The notes: a model not told the origin generated them from the sequence alone. Shown: positions 9,233 through 17,566, counted from the stretch's first letter. The stretch is 64,000 bases of DNA from Pseudomonadales bacterium (GCA_028281885.1 JANQJA010000011.1:62001-126000); one strand, 5' to 3'. Made by a program: numbers and translations.

Positions 9233-10246
9233 TCAATCGATTTTGTAAACCTCAGCGGCGGTGCCGTAGAACATGCGATCTTTTTCGGCTTCACTGAAGT
9301 CGGCGACCATCTTTTTCATTGCGTTGTACAGCACATGGTAGGAAACCGACAGTTTGTCTACCGGGAAATTGCTTTCGAACATGCAGCGTTCCGGGCCGAA
9401 ACAATCGATCATGTGCAGGTAGTATCGGCGTTGCGCCTCAGCGAATTCGTCTGACGTAGGCGGGCGCTCGGCCTTGTCAAAACCGAAGCCATTGTCCGGC
9501 ATGGCCAGGCCCCCCAGCTTGGCGTAGACATTAGGGCACTTTGCGATCTCTGCCACATCCTCTCGCCACTGCGCGTAGATTTCCTCGCGCTTCGCGGCGT
9601 AGTGGCCGATGCCGATGGGGGTACCCATGTGATCCAGGATCATTGTGGTATCCGGTACCGCGCGGGCCAGTTCCAGATAGTCGCGATTCTGGTGGTGGTA
9701 GTGCCAGGTTTCATAGACCAGTTCCTGCTGACCGAGGGTTCGAACACCCTGACGAAAGTCTTCCCTTGCGTACTGACCTTCCAGTCCATTGCCCCGAATA
9801 CTGAACATCTCAGGGTTGGGGTCCCGTGGCCCTGAATGTCGAATACCGCGAAACCTGCCTTTGCTGATTTCGCGATGTCCGTCAAGCACTTCAGTCAGGG
9901 AGTCGCCGAGCGTCAGATCCGCGTGGGCGGTGATTGCGACGATCATCGTCTGGTTGTCGTCGTTCTCACTGGCGTCAGCCTGTTCGGTAACGAACTCGGT
10001 TTCGCCGAGGCACTTCATGTGCTCTGGTCCGTCTGTGCGGTATTCCGCACGACATTCAATGAACACTGACTTGACAACATTGTGTCCGGAGCCGGTATCA
10101 CGCCAGAAGTCCTCGATCAGATAGGAGCCCCTGGGGGCCGGTCGCCGCCAGAGATGATGATGGGGATCAATGATGGGTCTTTCCGGATCGACAATGGGCT
10201 CGTTGATCTGCGCCAACCAGGATTCATTGACTGGGTCTAACGGCAT
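9233..10246 (-). CDS. amidohydrolase family 2 (TIM-barrel metal hydrolase)
   Basis: A 337-residue cytoplasmic amidohydrolase-2 superfamily enzyme (related to 2-pyrone-4,6-dicarboxylate and sugar-lactone hydrolases and ACMS decarboxylases). The metal-site start is the HHH in PIIDPHHHLWRR. Downstream are the conserved TMILDHMGTPIG and the C-terminal FGPERCMFESNFPVDK, where the family usually has an Asp-containing GSDWP- or SNFP-type motif. It probably hydrolyses a lactone or ring-cleavage product. It is transcribed towards ppnN. The gene upstream (10288) is a small coiled-coil protein 41 bases away. Confidence 0.88.
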   Translation of the reverse strand: MPLDPVNESWLAQINEPIVDPERPIIDPHHHLWRRPAPRGSYLIEDFWRDTGSGHNVVKSVFIECRAEYRTDGPEHMKCLGETEFVTEQADASENDDNQTMIVAITAHADLTLGDSLTEVLDGHREISKGRFRGIRHSGPRDPNPEMFSIRGNGLEGQYAREDFRQGVRTLGQQELVYETWHYHHQNRDYLELARAVPDTTMILDHMGTPIGIGHYAAKREEIYAQWREDVAEIAKCPNVYAKLGGLAMPDNGFGFDKAERPPTSDEFAEAQRRYYLHMIDCFGPERCMFESNFPVDKLSVSYHVLYNAMKKMVADFSEAEKDRMFYGTAAEVYKID

Positions 10247-10287
10247 ATCTACCCCTTTGATGATGATGAAATGTTGGTGAGACTATC

Positions 10288-10533
10288 TCACAGTTCTTCC
10301 TGAGACTTTAGCCTGTCGATGGTCCATGAGTGATCCGACAGATCGTCAGGATCGATCAGTTCTTCCAGTCTTGCAATTTCCAGCTCCTGGGCAACGATAA
10401 GGTCGCGCGATTCCTGCAGGATTCTTAGTTGCTCAATCAGAATTGCATTGTCGCCGGCAATCGCCACCAGGATTTCGATCTGGTTGTCGATATCCTCCAG
10501 CAGCCTGTCCATGTTGATGTTCTGGGATACCAT
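10288..10533 (-). CDS. small acidic coiled-coil protein of unknown function
   Basis: An 81-residue protein I do not recognise. It is acidic and strongly helical, with heptad-like hydrophobic spacing from about residue 8 to 60 (DRLLEDIDNQIEILVAI... IEQLRILQESRDLIVAQELEIARLEEL). It has no signal peptide or cysteine. It lies only 4 bases downstream of the DUF1631-like gene on the same strand, so it is probably translated with it and may be a partner of it. The predicted start ATG (MVSQNINMDRL) could also be the internal Met8. Confidence 0.7.
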   Translation of the reverse strand: MVSQNINMDRLLEDIDNQIEILVAIAGDNAILIEQLRILQESRDLIVAQELEIARLEELIDPDDLSDHSWTIDRLKSQEEL

Positions 10534-10537
10534 GGGG

Positions 10538-12340
10538 TCAGGCTGTGTCCCCGGTCAGTTCTTCATAGCTCTTGTTGCGATCTTCTCGCAGGCCGGTGAC
10601 AACCGATGCCAGAACGTTTTCGAATTCGGCGCCGGTGTCCAGAATTTCGCTATTCTCGGTGATGATCATGTTGGCAAGCTGGCCGTCTGTGAACTCCGCC
10701 ACCTTGATGCCGGCCCGGTTGGCAAAAATATATTTGCCTGCTCCGGGAATGATGGCGACCAGCCGACAGGGCGTTAACGTACCCTCCATAATCGGCAGCC
10801 TGACCCAGGCTTCGACCTTGAGAGATTTGACTGCCTGTTCGGCTGCCTCCCGCTTGCGCTCTGCTTTCTCGCGCAGGACCCTGGCTCGCTCTCTTTTCTT
10901 TGCCGCCAGCTGTTCATGTTTCTCGAGTGCTTTTAGCAGCGATTGTTTGCGTTTCGCCAGATATTCCTGAGAGACCTGGCGGCGCTCCTGCACCTCATCG
11001 ATCTCGATTTCTTTCTTCTTCTGTTGCTGGATTCCCTGAATTACCACAAGCAGATGGTTCTTTATGATGTCCTGGGCGGCGGATCGCGGGTTCAGTGGTT
11101 TCACCGTCTCCGAGCCGAGGTAGCCGGCGAGTTCTTCGTAGGTCACGTGCAGCGCTTTACGTCGGTTCTGGTTGGTAAACAGCAACCGCTCGGTATCTCG
11201 CCAGTTGAGAATCAACTTGATACGGGCAACTTTCTCTGACGAATCCGTTTTGTCATCGAAGATGAACCACTGTCCTTCCTTGAACTGTTCGATAGTGCGC
11301 AGCACATCGCGGGACACCTCGCTATCGGTGCCGGCGACCCCGGCGTCGGTCTCGATCAGTTCGAAATCACAGGGGTCCGAGGCGGTGCCTGACTGAATTT
11401 GTTCGTATTCGCCCTCGACATCTGCCAGGCAGTTCTCGTACTGGGTCGTGTCAAACTCAAGCTTGCTCAGGAATTCTCGCAGCTCGTTCGGCAGGGCCTG
11501 CATGACCTTGGCCTGGCGTTCCTTGTCTTCCTGAACCTGCAGTGACCACACCAGATGTTCAGTCAGTTTGCTGGCGCGCTGCCACTCACCGGATTTCTGA
11601 CCGTAGTGAACAAAGACTTCGCGAAGGAAATCGTACCAGGAGCCTTGCAGCATAAAGATGATGAACAGCGGCAGGGCCTTGTCGGCCATCTGCTGGTTCA
11701 GCAGTTCCGCCGCATAATATTTGCCCTTTTGTCCGATCAGTTCACCGAGTTCGGAGTCGCAAAGACGCTGCTCCATCTTTTCGTAGATCGGACGCTCTTT
11801 CTCAAATATCGCGTTCAGCGCGTCTTGCGTTTCCTCGACTGTTGCCCGCCCACGAGCCAGCGTTCGTATGATGAGGTCGATCTTCTCCATGAACTGATCG
11901 CCAAGGACGCCCAGATCCTCGCTCCAGCCGACACACTCGCGGATCAGGGTGTCAATGAGCGCCAGGATGGGCTGTTTCGCGGTCAATTCGCGCACGCCCT
12001 GGCGTAGGGCTTCGGCGGCTACGAGCGGCGCCAGTGAGCGAACGAAGGCTTCGATCTTAAAGTCCAGGTCTGTCTGGCTGAGTATCTGAGTTGCCGCGTC
12101 GTCGACGAAGGCGATGACGGCGTGATCGTCCGCCGAGAAGCTCACACCACGGTGGTGTTTCTGAATCTGGACGTGAACGGGATCAACATGATCCTCGACC
12201 GAAAGGGATGGCAGGGTGTGAAGCAGCTCGATGAGTGCTTCATCGTCGACCAGGCGACCGGTTGGCTTTGGCGGTGTATAAAACCCTCGCAACGCCGCGG
12301 CGATGTTTTCCGGTTTGATGTTGCCTAGCACATCGGCCAT
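10538..12340 (-). CDS. DUF1631-like protein, C-terminal-half type with duplicated module
   Basis: A 600-residue protein resembling the C-terminal two thirds of DUF1631 proteins, a family of unknown function. Residues 50-300 are helical (HVQIQKHHRGVSFSADDHAVIAFVDDAATQIL then LVWSLQVQEDKERQAKVMQALP). A short beta module follows at about 355-410 (ARIKLILNWRDTERLLFTNQNRRKALHVTYEELAGYL), then a highly charged coiled coil at about 430-508. A second similar beta module lies at 510-565 (CRLVAIIPGAGKYIFANRAGIKVAEFTDGQLANMI). The two modules look like an internal duplication of the DUF1631 C-terminal PilZ-like unit. The N-terminal DUF1631 segment is missing, and a separate gene at 58189 resembles it. 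The start has GAGG 7 bases upstream. Confidence 0.75.
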   Translation of the reverse strand: MADVLGNIKPENIAAALRGFYTPPKPTGRLVDDEALIELLHTLPSLSVEDHVDPVHVQIQKHHRGVSFSADDHAVIAFVDDAATQILSQTDLDFKIEAFVRSLAPLVAAEALRQGVRELTAKQPILALIDTLIRECVGWSEDLGVLGDQFMEKIDLIIRTLARGRATVEETQDALNAIFEKERPIYEKMEQRLCDSELGELIGQKGKYYAAELLNQQMADKALPLFIIFMLQGSWYDFLREVFVHYGQKSGEWQRASKLTEHLVWSLQVQEDKERQAKVMQALPNELREFLSKLEFDTTQYENCLADVEGEYEQIQSGTASDPCDFELIETDAGVAGTDSEVSRDVLRTIEQFKEGQWFIFDDKTDSSEKVARIKLILNWRDTERLLFTNQNRRKALHVTYEELAGYLGSETVKPLNPRSAAQDIIKNHLLVVIQGIQQQKKKEIEIDEVQERRQVSQEYLAKRKQSLLKALEKHEQLAAKKRERARVLREKAERKREAAEQAVKSLKVEAWVRLPIMEGTLTPCRLVAIIPGAGKYIFANRAGIKVAEFTDGQLANMIITENSEILDTGAEFENVLASVVTGLREDRNKSYEELTGDTA

Positions 12341-12420
12341 CGCAATCCTCAGACTTGGCCGGCGGCATACCGGCGCTTCATCTTAACAGAACGTGGTCTG
12401 GGCTCAGTGAACAGGGTCAC

Positions 12421-12468
12421 GTTGTTGGCAGAGTTGTGGGCTGAGTCGTTGGCTGAATTGTGGTCAGA
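12421..12468. repeat. four degenerate tandem 12-base repeats
   Basis: Four consecutive 12-base units (GTTGTTGGCAGA, GTTGTGGGCTGA, GTCGTTGGCTGA, ATTGTGGTCAGA) lie in the 264-base divergent gap between the DUF1631-like gene and the DUF454 gene. The remainder of the gap (12341-12420 and 12469-12604) holds the SD of the minus-strand gene and an AT-rich stretch around 12525-12550 where a plus-strand promoter could lie. The repeats are not in frame with either neighbour. Confidence 0.55.
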
Positions 12469-12604
12469 ATCGCCATCGATTCGCGAAATCGAACGAAAAG
12501 CGCAAGGCGTGGTCAAAAATATCCACCAAAATCAGTAGATTATATGATGGCATGGTCCCTGCAGAATCAGTTGTCATGAGTTACAGTCAAAAGAGTTGTC
12601 GTCG

Positions 12605-12943
12605 ATGATCAGACAGTTGGCACGGTCACCCGTTAAGCTGGTTTACATAGCACTTGCGCTGGTACTGCTGGTGTTCGGTGTGATCGGGCTGGTGTTCCCG
12701 CTGATGCCTGGCGTGCTGTTCCTGTTTGCCGCAATTTTTTGCCTGGGCAAGGCGTCCGAGCGTGTGAGGGTGTGGAGCCGTTCCAGCGCAATCTATACTG
12801 GTGTGGAAAGACGGGTGTCGCAGATTTCCATGGCCCGGGGACTGGACCGAATGCGACTGGTGTTATTCATGACCCTCGATGCGGTGGTTCGCTCAATCGA
12901 TTCGCTGCTGTCGAGCATTCTGCGCCGAACTTCCAGAGAATAG
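12605..12943 (+). CDS. DUF454 (YbaN-like) inner-membrane protein
   Basis: A 112-residue membrane protein of the DUF454/YbaN family, function unknown. It has two predicted membrane segments (residues about 9-29, YIALALVLLVFGVIGLVF, and 31-45, MPGVLFLFAAIFCL). The family motif around GLVFPLMPGVLFLFAAIFCLGKASERVRVWS is followed by a basic amphipathic C-terminus. The ATG at 12605 is preferred; a TTG 9 bases earlier has the sequence AAGAG close upstream and cannot be excluded. It is a single gene in its own orientation, with the esterase gene beginning 50 bases downstream. Confidence 0.85.
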   Translation: MIRQLARSPVKLVYIALALVLLVFGVIGLVFPLMPGVLFLFAAIFCLGKASERVRVWSRSSAIYTGVERRVSQISMARGLDRMRLVLFMTLDAVVRSIDSLLSSILRRTSRE

Positions 12944-12993
12944 TCCTGCTGCGCTCTGTTATCCTGACGATGTCATAAAGTCAGACAAACTCG

Positions 12994-14031
12994 ATGCCGA
13001 TTCATAACTATCGCCTGCCACAGGGGCGGGTAGAACATCTGACAGTCCAATCCAGCGTACTTGTGGATAACTGCGTTGGAGAACACCTCGAACGAACGGT
13101 CGCTGTTTATCTGCCACCCGGTTACGACGAATCTGATGCGGCGTACCCGCTGTTTGTCGATCTGGCAGGGTTTACCGGTAGTGGTTTGTCTCACCTCGGG
13201 TGGAAAGCATTTGGCGAGAGTTTGCCGCAACGACTTGACCGGCTGTTGGACTCTGGGGCGATGGGGCCCGTAATTCTTGCCCTGCCTGATTGCTTCACTC
13301 GGCTGGGTGGTAATCAGTACGTCAATTCGGCTGTCCTGGGTCGATGGGCGGACTTTCTGATTGATGAGATGGTGCCGGCACTCATGGCTGATTATCGGAT
13401 TCTCCCGGGAAGTCGCCATCGGGCGTTGTTTGGCAAATCCAGTGGCGGTTACGGGGCACTAGCCCATGCCATGTTGCATGGGGAGGCCTGGGGGGCTGTG
13501 GCCTGTCATTCGGGAGATATGGCGTTTGAGCTGTGCTACCTGAACGAATTCCCGCGTACCCTGATGACGCTGGCCCGATACGACAATGACATCGCCCGCT
13601 TCGTGGAACACGTTCAGGATACCCGCAAAATGGCTGGCGGCGACTTTCACCATCTGATGATGCTCGCCATGGCGGCAACCTATGATCCGGATCCGGATGC
13701 TCCCTGGGGTATTCGCCTGCCGGTGACGCTCGATACCTGCGAGGTGATCGCTGAACGGTGGCAAAACTGGTTGCAATGGGACCCGCTGGTGATGATTGAA
13801 CGTGATGATGTTCAGTCGCGACTTATGTCCCTCGCTGGTATCTATGTCGATTGCGGTAGCCGGGACCAGTACAACCTGGTGTTCGGTGCCAGGCGCCTGG
13901 CCGCCCGTCTGGGACAGCTAGGTATTGAGCATGTTTACCATGAATTCGATGACAACCATTCGGGCGTTGACTATCGGATGGATGAGTCACTGCCGTGGCT
14001 GTTCGAACGGGTCAGTCATCTATTGTCCTGA
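12994..14031 (+). CDS. esterase (enterochelin-esterase/S-formylglutathione-hydrolase-like)
   Basis: A 345-residue alpha/beta hydrolase of the putative esterase family (PF00756-type). The nucleophile elbow is FGKSSGGYGALAHAM, with Ser at the centre of GxSxG. The N-terminal part has the usual RTVAVYLPPGYDESDAAYPLFVDLAGF, and a late His lies in FDDNHSGVDYRMDESLPWLF. There is no signal peptide, so it is cytoplasmic. The family includes enterochelin, feruloyl and formylglutathione esterases, and the natural substrate here is unknown. Its last 20 bases overlap the end of the convergent ABM gene. Confidence 0.87.
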   Translation: MPIHNYRLPQGRVEHLTVQSSVLVDNCVGEHLERTVAVYLPPGYDESDAAYPLFVDLAGFTGSGLSHLGWKAFGESLPQRLDRLLDSGAMGPVILALPDCFTRLGGNQYVNSAVLGRWADFLIDEMVPALMADYRILPGSRHRALFGKSSGGYGALAHAMLHGEAWGAVACHSGDMAFELCYLNEFPRTLMTLARYDNDIARFVEHVQDTRKMAGGDFHHLMMLAMAATYDPDPDAPWGIRLPVTLDTCEVIAERWQNWLQWDPLVMIERDDVQSRLMSLAGIYVDCGSRDQYNLVFGARRLAARLGQLGIEHVYHEFDDNHSGVDYRMDESLPWLFERVSHLLS

Positions 14032-14305
14032 GCCGCTGGAGGTCGGCGGCGCCGTCCAGTACTGCTCTCAGATCGCCGATATGTGCCTGGAAATGTTCGG
14101 ATGCGCCGTGAGCCTTGATCGCTTCGTCGTCGATGTACTGTTCCATGATGATGTATTCGGTTGGATCATCGGTCCGGTGGCAGCAATAGAAGATGTTGCC
14201 CGGTTCGTTAGCGCGGACCTTCGCGGCCAGTTCGCTGAAAGTTTTCTCAAATATATCGTTCTTGCCCGGTTGGACCTTCATCCGGACAAGCAGACTGACA
14301 GCCAT
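14012..14305 (-). CDS. antibiotic biosynthesis monooxygenase (ABM) domain protein
   Basis: A 97-residue dimeric ferredoxin-like alpha/beta-barrel protein of the ABM family (YgiN-like), cytoplasmic. The family pattern is clear: VSLLVRMKVQPGKNDIFEKTFSELAAKVRANEPGNIFYCC..., then YIIMEQYIDDEAIKAHGASEHFQAHI, where the EQY..HxxxxHF segment carries the usual active-site residues. Members act on quinones or haem or as small-molecule oxygenases, so the specific role is open. I start at ATG 14305 (MAVSLLV). The longer in-frame reading adds a low-complexity Ser/Arg stretch without homology. Confidence 0.87.
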   Translation of the reverse strand: MAVSLLVRMKVQPGKNDIFEKTFSELAAKVRANEPGNIFYCCHRTDDPTEYIIMEQYIDDEAIKAHGASEHFQAHIGDLRAVLDGAADLQRLRTIDD

Positions 14306-14373
14306 GGTGGTTTCCCGATCAGATAAAGAAGCGACATTGTTGCTGCCGCTTCGGGACGAGTCAAATGACGGAC

Positions 14374-14589
14374 TCATTCTGACTTGAGTGGTTCGATCAG
14401 CGCTTCCAGTCCGTGAGTTCTGATTTCGAGCGTCGCTGCCATGAGTTCTCCAAGCTGACCGGATGGAAAGCCGCGGTTCGCAAACCAGAGCAGATATGGT
14501 TCCGGCAGATCGATGAGCCGTGTGTTCCTGAAACGCCCGAAAGGCATTCGGGTGTTCGCGATTTTTGTCAGGTCGTCCTTATTGATCAT
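14374..14589 (-). CDS. DUF3820 family protein
   Basis: A 71-residue cytoplasmic protein with the DUF3820 pattern, MPFGRFRNTRLIDLPEPYLLWFANRGFPSGQLGELM. The family has been named a putative quorum-sensing-regulated virulence factor family on the basis of one structure, but its biochemical role is not established. The start at 14589 (MINKDDLTKIANTRMPFG) is preferred because the upstream in-frame extension crosses the start region of the divergent efpL gene. The stop lies 69 bases before the start of the ABM gene on the same strand. Confidence 0.82.
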   Translation of the reverse strand: MINKDDLTKIANTRMPFGRFRNTRLIDLPEPYLLWFANRGFPSGQLGELMAATLEIRTHGLEALIEPLKSE

Positions 14590-14641
14590 CGATTCACGTA
14601 GAATACAGACAGCGAGTAGTTTACGTGAGGATAGCGTTGGC

Positions 14642-15208
14642 ATGCCAAGGGCAAGCGAACTGAAACGGGGTGTCGTCGTTGATATTGGCGGTGCCCCGCA
14701 CATGGTGACTCAGGTGGAAGCCAAGAGCCCTTCGGCCAGAGGCGCCTCCACGTTGTACAAGATCAGGTTCAGTAATCTGGTTTCCGGTCAGCGCGTCGAT
14801 GAATCGTTCAAGGGTGACGCGATGTTGCCTGAGGCTGACTGTGAGCGCGTTCCGGTGCAGTATTCCTATCTTGACGGCGATCACTACGTTTTTATGAATA
14901 CCGAAGATTTCAGTCAGCATAGTCTTGATCGTGAAAATCTGGAGGGACAGTTTGAATATCTCTACGAAGGTCTGGAAGGGATCACAGCGTTGCTGGTCGA
15001 AGGTCGGATTGTAGGGATCGATCTGCCTCAGTCGGTCGTGATGGAAATTGCTGAAACCGCGCCTGGCATCAGAGGCGCGTCCGCCAGTGCCCGTACCAAA
15101 CCAGCAACACTTGCGGGTGGTCTGGTGGTCCAGATTCCCGAATATATCGAGTCAGGTGAGCGTATCAAGGTAAATACCGCCAACGGCAAGTTTATGGCGC
15201 GAGCATAG
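14642..15208 (+). CDS. efpL: elongation factor P-like protein EfpL (YeiP)
   Basis: A 188-residue EF-P paralogue closely resembling E. coli YeiP/EfpL in length and sequence (MPRASELKRGVVVDIGG). It is a ribosome-binding protein that relieves stalling at proline-containing and some other difficult motifs. Three beta-barrel domains are expected. The domain I loop reads KSPSARGAST with Arg33 at its tip, as in EfpL, instead of the modified Lys or rhamnosylated Arg of EF-P. The C-terminal hallmark is ETAPGIRGASASARTKPATL. GTGAGG lies about 11 bases upstream. The arfB gene follows after 4 bases, so two ribosome-rescue genes appear to form one operon. Confidence 0.95.
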   Translation: MPRASELKRGVVVDIGGAPHMVTQVEAKSPSARGASTLYKIRFSNLVSGQRVDESFKGDAMLPEADCERVPVQYSYLDGDHYVFMNTEDFSQHSLDRENLEGQFEYLYEGLEGITALLVEGRIVGIDLPQSVVMEIAETAPGIRGASASARTKPATLAGGLVVQIPEYIESGERIKVNTANGKFMARA

Positions 15209-15212
15209 CAGC

Positions 15213-15617
15213 ATGTTTGGCGTCGAACAGATCCCCGAAGCGGAAATTGAGATGACGGCTGTGCGGTCGGCAGGCCCCGGTGGTCAGAACGTCAACAAGG
15301 TTTCGTCGGCGATCCACCTGCGTTTTGATATATCGAAGTCATCCCTGCCTGATGAACTGAAGTCCCGGCTGTTGGCACTGCGGGACCGTCGAATATCGTC
15401 CGACGGGATTGTGGTCATCAAGGCGCAGAGGTCGCGGAGCCAGGAGGCCAACCGCGAAGATGCACTGAGGCGTCTTGATGAGTTGCTGCGCAAGGCGCAG
15501 ATCGTCAAAAAAAGCCGTCGTCGTACGCGACCGACCCGGGGTTCCGTCGAACGTCGCCTTAACAGAAAAAGTCAGCGCGCAAAGATCAAATCGTTGCGGC
15601 GGCGTCCCAGCTTTTAG
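15213..15617 (+). CDS. arfB: alternative ribosome-rescue factor ArfB (YaeJ)
   Basis: A 134-residue peptidyl-tRNA hydrolase of the release-factor class I fold that frees ribosomes stalled at the 3' end of mRNA. The catalytic GGQ is at residues 23-25 (SAGPGGQNVNKVSSAIHLRFD). The C-terminal tail is strongly basic (KKSRRRTRPTRGSVERRLNRKSQRAKIKSLRRR), matching the ArfB tail that enters the empty mRNA channel. Its length is close to the E. coli protein (140 aa). It lacks the codon-recognition domains of PrfA/PrfB. It starts 4 bases after efpL and should be co-translated with it. Confidence 0.95.
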   Translation: MFGVEQIPEAEIEMTAVRSAGPGGQNVNKVSSAIHLRFDISKSSLPDELKSRLLALRDRRISSDGIVVIKAQRSRSQEANREDALRRLDELLRKAQIVKKSRRRTRPTRGSVERRLNRKSQRAKIKSLRRRPSF

Positions 15618-15632
15618 GTATTTCTACGTCCG

Positions 15633-16391
15633 ATGAAACAAGTGCTGGTTCTCTGCCTGCTGTTCTGGACCCTGGCCTCGGCTGCGGAGGTCGTCGTGGT
15701 CGGGGTTGCAGCGAACTTTGCGGAAACCATGGAGAGGCTGAAGTCGGATTTCGAAGCTGTTTCGGAACACCGTATTCGCGTCATGATGGGTTCGACTGGC
15801 GCCCTCTATGCGCAAGTTGTGCACGGTGCTCCGATGGATGTGTTACTGGCCGCCGATGAGGTCCGACCCGCGCAGCTGGTAGCAGATCGACTGGCGGTTG
15901 CGGGTTCGCAGTTCACCTATGCCGTGGGTCGCCTGACCCTGTGGAGTGCAGACCCCAGTCGGGTCGGCGATAGTCTCAAGTCGAGTTTGCTGACAAGGTG
16001 CTCTGGCAAGGTCGCTATCGCGAATCCGGAAGTTGCTCCCTACGGCGCCGCCGCGATGGAAACGATACAGGCGTTAGCCATCAGCGAGCAGGTGGCAAGC
16101 CGTTTGGTCATGGGGGCCAACATTGGGCAGACGCATGCGATGGTAAGAACCGGCAATGCGAACTGTGGGTTTGTTGCATTGTCTTATGTGCTGAGTGATC
16201 GCAATAAGAAAACCGGCAGTCGTCTCAACGTGCCAATCGATCTGCACCAGCCGATTCGGCAGGATGCGGTGCTGCTTCGTCGCGCTGTGGGTCGTGCCGG
16301 GGCACGGGCATGGTTCGACTATCTGCGGAGTGATCGTGCTGCCAGCATTGTCAGGCAGTCTGGTTATGATCTCGCTGAGTCTGGATTGTGA
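15633..16391 (+). CDS. modA: periplasmic molybdate-binding protein ModA
   Basis: A 252-residue solute-binding protein of the ModA type with a Sec signal peptide (residues 1-18, ending ASA). The oxyanion-binding pattern is visible in VAANFAETMERLKSDFEA and GSTGALYAQVVHGAPMDVLLAADE. The second lobe has YAVGRLTLWS, IANPEVAPYGAAAMETI and CGFVALSYV. It should deliver molybdate (or tungstate) to an ABC importer, but neither modB nor modC is nearby. A molybdenum hydroxylase is encoded 8 kb away. Its stop codon TGA overlaps a GTG (16388) in the frame of the next gene. Confidence 0.9.
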   Translation: MKQVLVLCLLFWTLASAAEVVVVGVAANFAETMERLKSDFEAVSEHRIRVMMGSTGALYAQVVHGAPMDVLLAADEVRPAQLVADRLAVAGSQFTYAVGRLTLWSADPSRVGDSLKSSLLTRCSGKVAIANPEVAPYGAAAMETIQALAISEQVASRLVMGANIGQTHAMVRTGNANCGFVALSYVLSDRNKKTGSRLNVPIDLHQPIRQDAVLLRRAVGRAGARAWFDYLRSDRAASIVRQSGYDLAESGL

Positions 16392-16399
16392 GAACCCGC

Positions 16400-17566
16400 A
16401 TGACTGACAGAAGTGCCATTGTTGTTGGTGCAGGGATCGGCGGGCTAACGGCAGCACTGTGTCTCGCCCGGACGGGCTGGCGGGTTCGTGTGCTGGAACG
16501 AGGCGGAGACGTCAGGGAACTTGGTGCAGGGTTACAGGTAACACCAAACAGCGCCAGGGTCCTGCTGGCGCTTGGTCTCGGGCCCCGGTTAGAACAGGTC
16601 GTCTCTGTCCCTGATGCCATTGAGCTGCGGGACTGGGCGTCGGCACGATCGCTGTTTTCAATGCGCCTCGATACCCGGGCTTTTGGGGCGCCTTACTGGC
16701 ATATACATCGAGGCGACCTGATCAGGGTGTTGGCAGATGCCGTGCGGGCGAGGCCGGATATTGAGCTGACCACGGGTGCGAGTGTCGATCAGGTCGCAGT
16801 CTCTGCAACCGGGGCGAGCGCCTCATTTTCGGGTGAGACAGTGGAGGCATCCGTCATGATTGCCGCCGATGGGATTCGTTCGACGGTCAGGGGCCAGCTA
16901 TTTGGTGAACCGGAAACGAACTTCGCGGGCAACGTTGCCTGGCGTGGTCTGGTGACTGCTGATCGGTTGCCCGGGTGGGAAGGGCTTGCTCGCACGATGG
17001 TCTATCTGGGGCCGCAGGCACATCTGGTCTGCTATCCGGTTCGGGGTGGCGAACTGATCAACCTGGTTGCGGTGACAGAAACCGAGCAATGGGAAGAAGA
17101 GTCCTGGTCGCTGCCTGCCGATGTCAGTGCACTGGCGCAGCGATTCGCGGGTTGGCACGATACCGTGACGACACTCATCAGTGCCGCTGAGTCTGGACAA
17201 TGCTTCAAGTGGGGACTGTTTGACCGTCCACCCATGGCCCGATATGTGAATGGTCGCGTGGCTTTGCTTGGCGATGCGGCGCATCCGATGTTGCCGTTTC
17301 TGGCCCAGGGTGCGGCAATGGCCGTTGAAGATGCCGCAGTATTGGCGGAGTCGCTCAGCGAGCAATCGGTGGAGACCGGTCTTCAGCGTTATGAAAGTGA
17401 GCGTCGACCGCGAACTGCGTGGGCTCAACGTCTCTCTCGTCGCAACGCGCGAATCTATCACCTGGAGGGAATGGCAGCCTGGATGAGGAACAGGGTGTTG
17501 GGCCTGGCGGGTCGCCAGGTGATGACCAGACTCTGGTCTTACGAACCTCCTACTTCAAAGCTCTGA
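16400..17566 (+). CDS. FAD-dependent aromatic-ring monooxygenase (salicylate hydroxylase-like)
   Basis: A 388-residue class A flavoprotein monooxygenase. The N-terminal Rossmann motif is AIVVGAGIGGLTAALCLAR. The middle motif is MIAADGIRSTVRGQLFGEP (DG). The FAD ribityl motif is RVALLGDAAHPMLPFLAQGAAMAVEDAAVLAESL, which is the wording typical of salicylate and 3-hydroxybenzoate 6-hydroxylases. It probably hydroxylates an aromatic acid using NAD(P)H in the cytoplasm. An upstream in-frame GTG at 16388 overlaps the modA stop, so translation may be coupled; ATG 16400 is the conservative start. Its 3' end overlaps the convergent gene by 12 bases. Confidence 0.88.
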   Translation: MTDRSAIVVGAGIGGLTAALCLARTGWRVRVLERGGDVRELGAGLQVTPNSARVLLALGLGPRLEQVVSVPDAIELRDWASARSLFSMRLDTRAFGAPYWHIHRGDLIRVLADAVRARPDIELTTGASVDQVAVSATGASASFSGETVEASVMIAADGIRSTVRGQLFGEPETNFAGNVAWRGLVTADRLPGWEGLARTMVYLGPQAHLVCYPVRGGELINLVAVTETEQWEEESWSLPADVSALAQRFAGWHDTVTTLISAAESGQCFKWGLFDRPPMARYVNGRVALLGDAAHPMLPFLAQGAAMAVEDAAVLAESLSEQSVETGLQRYESERRPRTAWAQRLSRRNARIYHLEGMAAWMRNRVLGLAGRQVMTRLWSYEPPTSKL

